A DNA stretch of 10,145 nt from an uncultured Thiotrichaceae bacterium (GTDB lineage: Bacteria > Pseudomonadota > Gammaproteobacteria > Thiotrichales > Thiotrichaceae). The notes beneath the pieces are model-generated. The model was not told the DNA's origin and ran no database searches. It saw only the letters and a program-made list of their open reading frames with translations. Position numbers and translations under genes: made by a program. Shown here in pieces: positions 1-5,980 of the stretch. The stretch's first letter is position 1. The number at the start of each line of letters is the position of its first letter. The stretch lies in NCBI GenBank assembly GCA_902727945.1, contig CACVAV010000318.1, positions 6,487 through 16,631 on the forward strand, given 5' to 3'.

Positions 1-121
1 TACATAACTTTTATACCGTTTCACGGTAGTTTTCTATTTCACCAAGCATAGCATCTACATCTGTTTCACCAAACACCAGTAATTTCCACAGGTATCAATA
101 GTTGCTGTAAAGTTAAGCTGC
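1..121. other. 3' flank of the CBB operon, no confident gene
   Basis: This is sequence downstream of the aldolase stop codon. It holds a perfect 6-bp stem with a 3-base loop (TACCGT at 14-19, ACGGTA at 23-28). On the minus strand no T-run follows it, so it is a poor intrinsic terminator. A minus-strand open frame of 27 codons ends at 11-13; it has only a GTG (74-76) or an internal ATG (47-49) as possible starts and a weak ribosome site. The 11-mer GCATCTACATC at 51-61 recurs at 138-148 inside the end of fba. I see nothing here that can be named. Confidence 0.4.
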
Positions 122-1210
122 TTAAGCCGCAGCGGCTGCATCTACATCAATTATTCTGGGATCAAGCGTGCCGCTGAGATAACGTGCCGCCATCGTTGAG
201 GTTGGTATGACCTGAATTTTTGCTGCCTGTCCCGCACAGCCAAAGCGCTCAAACCTGTCCAGACAAAGCTTTTGCATTTCATCCAAAGCAGGCTGTAAAA
301 ATTTACGCGGATCGAACTGTTGTTTATTCGACGTTGCCACACCACGCATGGCGGCTGTCATTGCTAAACGGCAATCGGTATCAATATTGACTTTGCGTAC
401 GCCATGTTTAATACCCCGCTGAATTTCTTCGACCGGCACACCGAAAGTCTGTGGCATTTCACCGCCATTGGCATTAAATATATCCTGCAATTCCTGCGGC
501 ACACTTGAGGAACCGTGCATAACCAGATGTACGCCCGGTAAACGCTCATGAATCGCCTGCACTACGTCCATCGCCAGAATATCGCCATCTGGTTTGCGGC
601 TGAATTTATAAGCGCCGTGTGAGGTGCCCATCGCAATGGCCAGCGCATCGACTTTTGTCCGGGCAACAAAATCAGCGGCCTGCACAGGGTCTGTTAATAA
701 CTGATCCATCTGCAATTTGCCTTCAAAGCCATGACCATCTTCCTTTTCACCTTCACCGGTTTCCAGTGAACCAAGACAACCCAGTTCGCCTTCAACCGAT
801 ACACCCACGCGGTGAGCCATGTCAGTAACACGCTGCGTAATATCACAGTTGTATTCATAGCTGGCGGGTGTGGTTGCATCCGCTTCTAAAGAGCCATCCA
901 TCATTACGGAGGTAAAGCCATTCTGAATCGCAGAGAAACAGGTGGTTTCATCGTTGCCATGATCCTGATGCAGGCATACCGGAATATTCGGATACATTTC
1001 CTCAACGGCTTCGACCATTTTGCGGATCATCACATCCCCGGCATAACCGCGTGCGCCACGACTGGCTTGCAGGATAACCGGCGAGTCACAGCTTTTAGCT
1101 GCCTCCATAATCGCAATGACCTGTTCCATATTGTTAATATTGAATGCCGGAACGGCATATTCGTACTCTGCTGCATGATCCAGCAATTGGCGTAAAGTAA
1201 TACGTGCCAC
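122..1210 (-). CDS. fba: Class II fructose-1,6-bisphosphate aldolase (CbbA/Fba type)
   Basis: This cytoplasmic zinc enzyme joins dihydroxyacetone phosphate to glyceraldehyde 3-phosphate, giving fructose 1,6-bisphosphate. In the CBB cycle it also joins it to erythrose 4-phosphate, giving sedoheptulose 1,7-bisphosphate. The 362-residue product shows the class II motif HQDHG at 81-85 (catalytic D83, zinc ligand H84), EGELG at 140-144, the GTSHGAYKF segment with zinc ligand H198, VMHGSSS with H232, and NIDTD at 275-279. Length fits the longer Calvin-associated class II group. The start is GTG at 1208-1210, preceded at 6 bases by GGAGGA (1217-1222, read on the minus strand); no in-frame ATG fits as well. 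The protein ends in a short alanine run. It is the last gene of fbp-prk-tkt-fba, 17 bases after tkt. Being in a CBB operon suggests the cbbA role, though it may also serve glycolysis and gluconeogenesis. Confidence 0.95.
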   Translation of the reverse strand: MARITLRQLLDHAAEYEYAVPAFNINNMEQVIAIMEAAKSCDSPVILQASRGARGYAGDVMIRKMVEAVEEMYPNIPVCLHQDHGNDETTCFSAIQNGFTSVMMDGSLEADATTPASYEYNCDITQRVTDMAHRVGVSVEGELGCLGSLETGEGEKEDGHGFEGKLQMDQLLTDPVQAADFVARTKVDALAIAMGTSHGAYKFSRKPDGDILAMDVVQAIHERLPGVHLVMHGSSSVPQELQDIFNANGGEMPQTFGVPVEEIQRGIKHGVRKVNIDTDCRLAMTAAMRGVATSNKQQFDPRKFLQPALDEMQKLCLDRFERFGCAGQAAKIQVIPTSTMAARYLSGTLDPRIIDVDAAAAA

Positions 1211-1227
1211 TAGATTTCCTCCAAGAA

Positions 1228-3213
1228 TTAAACCAGTTGCGAAATTGCCGTTTCGACAACATTCGCGGTGGTTATACCAAAATTTTCATAAAGTGCTTCA
1301 GCAGGTGCTGAACCGCCAAACCCCTGCATACCGATAAATTGTCCCTGATGACCTAGCCAACGATCCCAGCCAAAGCGGGTCGCTGCTTCTACTCCGATCC
1401 GGGGTGCATCTCCCAATACCTTTTGTTGGTATGCAGCAGGCTGTTGCTCAAAAAGTTCCCAGCATGGCATCGAAACAACGGCCGCTTTGAAGCCTTTTTC
1501 GCTCAATAAGTTAGCCGCATCGACAGCCATCGCCAATTCAGAACCCGTCGCAATAAGGGTGATTTGACGTTGACCCTCACAGTCCTGCAGTACGTAAGCA
1601 CCTTTAGCTACCTGATTTTCAGACTGGTGTTCGTTGCGTAAATTACGCATACCCTGGCGGGATAAACACATAATAGAAGGTGTATTTTTCTGTGATAAGG
1701 CGCTTTGCCAGGCTTCTGCTGTTTCAACGGCGTCACCGGGGCGGTAGACCAATAAATTAGGCATGGCCCGTAATGAAGCCAGGTGTTCGATGGGTTGGTG
1801 AGTCGGGCCATCTTCACCCAAGCCGATCGAGTCATGACTCATGACATGAATCACCCTTTGACCCATCAAGGCACCCAAGCGTATGGCCCCCCGGCTGTAA
1901 TCGGCAAAGGCCAGAAAAGTACCGCTAAAAGGAATAAAACCACGGTGTAAAGCAATGCCATTCATTGCCGCTGCCATTCCGTGTTCACGGATACCGTAAT
2001 GAATGTAATTGCCGCCAAAGTCGCTGGCGTTCACAGGTCGGTAAGTACTGGTTTTGGTGCCGTTGGAGCCGCTCAGGTCAGCCGAGCCACTGATTAATTC
2101 CGGGCTGGCTTGTATCAGGGCATCAAGTACTTTCTGCGAAGACTGGCGGGTAGCAAGTTTGGGTTGATCATTGCTGAAGCCTGTTTTTAACTGTTCGATG
2201 ACCGGAGCTAACTGTGCATCGAGATCACCCGCTAAAGAAGACTGAAATGCTGCCTGAGTGGTTTGATCTGTTGTTGATAAACGTTGTTGCCAGGGTGCAT
2301 GTGCCGCTGAGCGTTCTGTTGCGGCGCTGCGCCAGTGTTGTAGAATTTCAGCCGGTATTTCAAAAGCAGCATGAGGCCAGTCCAGCGCTTCGCGGGTTGC
2401 CTGAGTTTCCTCAGCGCCAAGTGGTGCACCATGAGTCGCGGAAGTGCCTTGTTTGTTGGGAGCGCCGAAGCCGATGGTGGTTTTACAGGCAATTAAACTG
2501 GGTTTGTCTGACATTTTGGCTGTCAATAATACAGCCGCAATTTCTCCGGCATTATGACCGTCGATGCTGACGACACTCCATCCGGATGCGGCAAAACGCG
2601 CCAGTTGATCTGTTGAAGTGGACAGATCGGTCGAACCGTCGATAGAAATGCCATTGTCATCCCAGAGCACGATGAGTTTAGACAGTTTTAAATGCCCGGC
2701 TAAATCAATCGCTTCCTGGCTGATGCCTTCCATGAGGCAGCCATCACCCGCAATGACATAAGTATAGTGGTCAACCAGATCATCACCAAAGCGCTGGTTG
2801 TGCATGCGCTCAGCCAGTGCCATGCCGACTGAGGTAGCGATACCTTGTCCCAAAGGGCCGGTAGTCATTTCAATACCGGAGGCGTGGCCAAACTCAGGGT
2901 GGCCCGCTGTTTTTGCGCCGAACTGACGGAAGTTTTTGATCTCATCCAATGTCATGTCCGGATAGCCGGTCAGATACAGCAGGCTGTAAATTAACATTGA
3001 GCCATGACCCGCAGACAGGATAAAACGATCACGATCCGCCCAGTCGGGCGCTGCGGTGTCATAATTCAGAAACTGTGTGAATAAGACGGTGGCCACATCG
3101 GCCATACCCATTGGCATGCCCGGATGACCTGATTGTGATTGCTCAATCGCATCAACGGACAGGAAGCGAATGGCATTGGCCATCTGATTGTGTGTATCAG
3201 AATTAGTACTCAT
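1228..3213 (-). CDS. tkt: Transketolase (CbbT)
   Basis: This thiamine-diphosphate enzyme moves two-carbon ketol units among sugar phosphates and regenerates pentose phosphates in the CBB and pentose phosphate pathways. With the ATG at 3213 the product has 661 residues, the normal length. It shows the SGHPG substrate motif near 28-32, TTGPLGQG near 117-124, the ThDP-binding motif from GDG at 156-158 to DDN ending at N187, the catalytic glutamate E410 in REHG, and SHDSIGLGEDGPTHQP near 459-474 in the pyrimidine domain. A GTG two codons upstream (3217-3219) is also in frame. ATG is preferred because the strong ribosome site AGGGGGTGA (minus strand, 3216-3224) is correctly spaced for ATG and would overlap the GTG. 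That site covers the prk stop codon, so the two genes are probably translationally coupled. Identity is certain; assignment to the CBB cycle rests on neighbours. Confidence 0.96.
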   Translation of the reverse strand: MSTNSDTHNQMANAIRFLSVDAIEQSQSGHPGMPMGMADVATVLFTQFLNYDTAAPDWADRDRFILSAGHGSMLIYSLLYLTGYPDMTLDEIKNFRQFGAKTAGHPEFGHASGIEMTTGPLGQGIATSVGMALAERMHNQRFGDDLVDHYTYVIAGDGCLMEGISQEAIDLAGHLKLSKLIVLWDDNGISIDGSTDLSTSTDQLARFAASGWSVVSIDGHNAGEIAAVLLTAKMSDKPSLIACKTTIGFGAPNKQGTSATHGAPLGAEETQATREALDWPHAAFEIPAEILQHWRSAATERSAAHAPWQQRLSTTDQTTQAAFQSSLAGDLDAQLAPVIEQLKTGFSNDQPKLATRQSSQKVLDALIQASPELISGSADLSGSNGTKTSTYRPVNASDFGGNYIHYGIREHGMAAAMNGIALHRGFIPFSGTFLAFADYSRGAIRLGALMGQRVIHVMSHDSIGLGEDGPTHQPIEHLASLRAMPNLLVYRPGDAVETAEAWQSALSQKNTPSIMCLSRQGMRNLRNEHQSENQVAKGAYVLQDCEGQRQITLIATGSELAMAVDAANLLSEKGFKAAVVSMPCWELFEQQPAAYQQKVLGDAPRIGVEAATRFGWDRWLGHQGQFIGMQGFGGSAPAEALYENFGITTANVVETAISQLV

Positions 3214-3215
3214 GG

Positions 3216-3224
3216 TCACCCCCT
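3216..3224 (-). promoter_or_regulatory. Ribosome binding site of tkt overlapping prk stop
   Basis: On the minus strand AGGGGGTGA nearly matches the anti-Shine-Dalgarno complement and lies five bases (GGGGG to ATG) before the tkt ATG at 3211-3213. It overlaps the prk TAG stop (3223-3225). It decides between ATG 3213 and the in-frame GTG 3219 in favour of ATG. Confidence 0.75.
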
Positions 3225-4098
3225 ACAGTGCTTTGCGTTTGCGTTCCATCAAACGCAATATCATGGGTGTCAGAATCAGTTGCATGGCCAGATCCATCTT
3301 GCCACCGGGGATAACAATCGAGTTTGGCCGGGACATAAAACTGTTTCTTAACATCGATTGCAGGTAGGTAAAATCGATTCCTCTGGGGTTTGCAAAGCGG
3401 ATAATGACCATGGATTCATCAGGGGTGGGAACCCAGCCGGCTACGGGCGGATTCGATGTATCAACGGTAGGCACTCGTTGGAAATTAATGTCGGTCAATG
3501 AGAATTGTGGGCAAATGTATTCCAGGTAATCTGGCATCCGGCGCAGGATGGTGTCGGTAATTGCTTTTAAATCATAGCCGCGTGAATCGCGATCCCGGTG
3601 AATCTTTTGGATCCATTCCAGGTTCATGACGGGTACGACTCCAATTTTCAGATCAGCGTGTTGCGCAATATCGATGTCGCCATTTTTTACAGCACCGTGC
3701 AAACCCTCATACAACAAGAGATCGGAGCCTTCACCAATATCAAACCAGTCGGTGAAATATCCGGAAGGTGTGTTGTGTTGTTTTGCTTCCTTTTCATTGT
3801 GAATGTAATAACGGGACTTTGTTGTTCCGGTGTCTGAGTAGCGTTTGAATGTCGTTTCAAGCTCCTCAAAAAGATTGGCTTCGTGACCAAAATGACTAAA
3901 GTTGTTATTGCCTTTTAATGCGGCCTCCTGCATCGCTTTTTTCATGTCATTGCGCGGAAACCGATGAAAAGCGTCACCCTCAATAATCGCGGCATTAATT
4001 TTCTCGCGATTGAAGATGCGACTGAAAGTTTGTGTAACCGTTGTGGTGCCAGCACCAGAAGATCCGGTCACTGAAATGATGGGGAATTTTTGTGACAT
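3223..4098 (-). CDS. prk: Phosphoribulokinase, class I (CbbP)
   Basis: This enzyme uses ATP to phosphorylate ribulose 5-phosphate to ribulose 1,5-bisphosphate, the RuBisCO substrate; it is the diagnostic CBB enzyme in this window. The 291-residue product has a Walker A loop GSSGAGTT at 12-19, catalytic base D42 in GDAFHR, H45, R49, E131 in LLLYEGLHG, R168 and R173. These positions match, number for number, the functional residues I recall for Rhodobacter sphaeroides PRK. R31, R234 and R257, recalled as the NADH allosteric-site arginines, are also present, so NADH activation is likely. ATG at 4096-4098 overlaps the fbp stop by one base (TAATG), with GAGGA as ribosome site inside the end of fbp. 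The non-Calvin paralogue PrkB is similar in sequence; the fbp/tkt/fba context argues for a true CbbP. Confidence 0.95.
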   Translation of the reverse strand: MSQKFPIISVTGSSGAGTTTVTQTFSRIFNREKINAAIIEGDAFHRFPRNDMKKAMQEAALKGNNNFSHFGHEANLFEELETTFKRYSDTGTTKSRYYIHNEKEAKQHNTPSGYFTDWFDIGEGSDLLLYEGLHGAVKNGDIDIAQHADLKIGVVPVMNLEWIQKIHRDRDSRGYDLKAITDTILRRMPDYLEYICPQFSLTDINFQRVPTVDTSNPPVAGWVPTPDESMVIIRFANPRGIDFTYLQSMLRNSFMSRPNSIVIPGGKMDLAMQLILTPMILRLMERKRKAL

Positions 4099-5159
4099 TA
4101 ATAATTTCCTCTACCTGAAATAAATAATCCTCTTGAGCCAAACAAAGGCGCTTTGCCTTGACGGTAATGTCCTTCTTCTTCGAAGTTCTGGTAACGCGTC
4201 ACTTGTTCTACGTTGGCTTCAGATCCCATGACCAGCGGCGTCTTCTGATGCAGATGTTCAGGTTGAATGTCCATGATGCGCCTTGAGCAGTCAGTGGCTG
4301 CACCGCCTGCCTGCTCCATTAGAAAGGCCATCGCGTTGGCTTCATAAACTAAACGTAAGCGGCCAGGCTCGTCACCTTCACGACTATCGCTTGGGTACAG
4401 AAACACACCTCCCCGTGCAAATATTCTGTGTGCTTCTGCTACCAGTGAGGCAACCCAGCGCATATTGAATTTTTGCTTATGATCAGCGTAGCCAGTGATG
4501 CAGTCGTCGACATAGTTTTGTATCGAGTCGTGCCAAAAGTCCTGATTGGATGCGTTGACCGAGTATTCTTTGGCCACTTTAGGTACCTGAATATTTTCTC
4601 TGGTTAAGACATAGCTTCGGGATTGGCGATCAAGGATGAAAAGGTGAGTACCTTCACCCAGAGTGAGTGCTAGGGCTGTCTGCGTACCATAAATGACGTA
4701 AGCTGCGGCTAACTGCTCGGTTCCTTTTAATAAGGCAGCCGCATCAGATTTACCGTACGTGCCTTCAGATAAGGGATATAAAGAAAAAATGGTTCCGGTA
4801 GGTGCATTCGTTTTAATGTTAGCTGAGCCATCCAGAGGATCCATGACGACAACGAGCGATGCTGAGGCATCCAGGTTAATTACCTCAGGTGCTTCTTCTG
4901 AGCCAACCACTGCTACCGATGTTTGCTGACAGGCGTTGAGCAGGATTTCGTGTGCTTGCTGATCAAGTATTTTCTGGTAGTCGCCGCCCTGATCGGTGTT
5001 TCCGGTGTCAGTTGCAAGGGCACCGCCCGTACTGGCAAGGTCAGCAATTTGCATTGAGCCTTCCGCCAGCGCGTTTATTGTTGCTTCAACCTGCTGGTTA
5101 ATTTCATACTTACCCGCCCAATTGTGTAGATATGTGCTCAAGGTTATTGGCTGATTCAT
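4098..5159 (-). CDS. fbp: Fructose-1,6-bisphosphatase, class I (CbbF)
   Basis: This cytoplasmic Mg-dependent phosphatase hydrolyses fructose 1,6-bisphosphate, and in many CBB bacteria possibly sedoheptulose 1,7-bisphosphate, making the reductive pentose cycle irreversible. The 353-residue product shows the metal-binding SEEAPE at 87-92, the class signature DPLDGSAN at 107-114, a conserved segment from RWVASLVAEAHRIF (234-247) through GGVFLYP, and the LRLVYEANAMAFLMEQAGGAA block at about 268-288. HQKTPLVMGS (304-313) is followed by a roughly 40-residue tail. It is first in the operon; ATG at 5157-5159 has AGGGGA as ribosome site four bases before. Its presence suggests that this organism does not rely only on a pyrophosphate-dependent phosphofructokinase for this step, as some sulfur-oxidising symbionts do. 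Bisphosphatase activity is near certain; dual specificity cannot be read from the sequence. Confidence 0.95.
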   Translation of the reverse strand: MNQPITLSTYLHNWAGKYEINQQVEATINALAEGSMQIADLASTGGALATDTGNTDQGGDYQKILDQQAHEILLNACQQTSVAVVGSEEAPEVINLDASASLVVVMDPLDGSANIKTNAPTGTIFSLYPLSEGTYGKSDAAALLKGTEQLAAAYVIYGTQTALALTLGEGTHLFILDRQSRSYVLTRENIQVPKVAKEYSVNASNQDFWHDSIQNYVDDCITGYADHKQKFNMRWVASLVAEAHRIFARGGVFLYPSDSREGDEPGRLRLVYEANAMAFLMEQAGGAATDCSRRIMDIQPEHLHQKTPLVMGSEANVEQVTRYQNFEEEGHYRQGKAPLFGSRGLFISGRGNY

Positions 5160-5289
5160 CTGCTCCCCTACAAGTTGCGTGAAGGTATATAAAGAATATG
5201 CAAAAATGCTAATATTCTAATGATGAAATGTAAACCTTATTTTTATTTTCTCTAATTAAGTAAAGCTTATTTTTTATTGCGAGAGATGA
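5160..5289 (-). promoter_or_regulatory. AT-rich leader upstream of fbp, likely CBB operon control region
   Basis: The 130 bp between moaC and fbp are much richer in A+T than the flanking genes and hold no ORF of note. They carry two near-identical direct repeats (5230-5246 and 5260-5277) and an imperfect inverted repeat (GAATATGCA at 5194-5202, and 5207-5217) close to the gene. A minus-strand TAGAAT hexamer at 5214-5219 resembles a -10 box, and TATATA at 5186-5191 is another candidate. Neither has a convincing -35 at the right distance, so an activator-dependent promoter would fit. No terminator for moaC is visible, so read-through from moaC is possible. Confidence 0.45.
5230..5277. repeat. 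Pair of direct repeats, 30-bp period
   Basis: GTAAACCTTATTTTTAT (5230-5246) and GTAAAGCTTATTTTTTAT (5260-5277) differ by one substitution and one extra T. Start-to-start spacing is 30 bp, close to three helical turns, so a protein bound at each would lie on the same face. The right copy includes TAA-N7-TTA (5257-5269), which fits the loose LysR-type TNA-N7-TNA pattern reported for CbbR, although AT-rich DNA yields such matches by chance. Confidence 0.55.
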
Positions 5290-5766
5290 TTACACGGTCC
5301 ACTCGCCGGACTTTCCACCCGCCTTATGCAGTAGCCGTGTATTCCCAATTACCATGCCACGATCAACCGCCTTGCACATATCGTAGATAGTTAGCAGGCT
5401 AATCTGCACCGCTGTTAAAGCTTCCATCTCAACACCAGTCTGACCTTTGGTCTCAACGGTCGCACGGCAAATTACACGAGGCGCAACATCACTTTCAGGC
5501 TCTAGTTGAATATCTACTTTGGTCAGTGCCAAGGGGTGGCAGAGCGGTATGAAATCAGCGGTTTTCTTGGCCGCCATAATACCGGCAATACGGGCTATGC
5601 CCATTACATCACCTTTTTTATGATCACCCTGAATGATTTTGTCCAGTGTGGCGGGGAGCATTTCGATATAGCCCTCGGCAATGGCGCGACGATGAGTGAC
5701 ATCTTTTGCACCGACATCAACCATGTGGGCTTCACCCTTAGTATTGAAATGGGTTAGTTCGGACAT
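5290..5766 (-). CDS. moaC: MoaC, cyclic pyranopterin monophosphate synthase
   Basis: MoaC acts with MoaA in the first step of molybdenum-cofactor synthesis, converting 3',8-cyclo-GTP to cyclic pyranopterin monophosphate in the cytoplasm. The 158-residue product is full length for the family. It shows KKGDV (50-54, with K51), the IAGIMAAKKTADFIPLCHPL stretch with H77, the hallmark TGVEMEALTAV at 110-120 (E113, E115), TIYDMCKAVD with D129 and K132, and a terminal GGKSGEW. These match the known E. coli MoaC active-site residues with at most a one-residue shift. ATG at 5764-5766 is preceded by AGGA about eight bases upstream, and TATCAT on the minus strand (5792-5797) is a lone -10-like hexamer. 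No moaA, moaB, moaD or moaE is adjacent. It lies on the same strand as fbp, 130 bp away. Confidence 0.95.
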   Translation of the reverse strand: MSELTHFNTKGEAHMVDVGAKDVTHRRAIAEGYIEMLPATLDKIIQGDHKKGDVMGIARIAGIMAAKKTADFIPLCHPLALTKVDIQLEPESDVAPRVICRATVETKGQTGVEMEALTAVQISLLTIYDMCKAVDRGMVIGNTRLLHKAGGKSGEWTV

Positions 5767-5807
5767 ATTGAGGTTTCCTGAGCTGTTGGGAATGATAAAA
5801 GCAAAGA

Positions 5808-5918
5808 AAAACCCTCCCCCGACCCCTCCTTTTTCAAAGGAGAGGAGCTTTACTGAGATGGTACGGAGCCTTGTCGGTAACGCCTCCCCCTTTGCAAAAG
5901 GAGGAACGAGGGGGATTT
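5808..5918. mobile_element. MITE-like palindromic repeat element
   Basis: A segment of about 110 bp is bounded by imperfect inverted ends of about 36 bp: the left end starts AAACCCTCCCCCGACC, and the right end read in reverse starts AAATCCCCCTCGTTCC. Each end folds on itself: CTCCTTT-TTC-AAAGGAG at 5826-5842, and CCTTT-GCA-AAAGG at 5889-5901. A unique core of about 38 bp lies between. No transposase is present. From memory, C-run/CCTTTTTCAAAGG palindromes of this style are scattered in intergenic DNA of many gammaproteobacteria and cyanobacteria. It may also work as a bidirectional transcription stop between ctpA and moaC. Confidence 0.65.
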
Positions 5919-5930
5919 GAAGTTTTTACG

Positions 5931-5962
5931 ATACCCTCGTCCTCAGACAGGACAAGGGATAT
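5931..5962. terminator. Strong stem-loop after ctpA, possible terminator
   Basis: Arms at 5931-5943 and 5949-5962 pair over 12 bases with one mismatch, one bulge and a 5-base loop (CAGAC). It lies 18 bases beyond the ctpA stop. In the ctpA direction the stem is followed by CGTAAAAAC rather than a T-run, so it may protect the mRNA 3' end or act only with Rho, rather than being a classical intrinsic terminator. Confidence 0.4.
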
Positions 5963-5980
5963 TTTCCAGTACGATTTAAC

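Noticed and set aside
2214..2570. 118-codon plus-strand open frame
   Set aside because: It is antisense to the transketolase coding region, has no recognisable family and no ribosome site; it is a frame shadow.
5160..5289. A proven CbbR operator upstream of fbp
   Set aside because: The TNA-N7-TNA pattern is loose and expected by chance in such AT-rich DNA; only the direct repeats are worth reporting.
5696..5920. 74-codon plus-strand open frame across the start of moaC and the repeat element
   Set aside because: It is made of moaC antisense plus the palindromic repeat; the proline/serine runs come from the C-rich ends.
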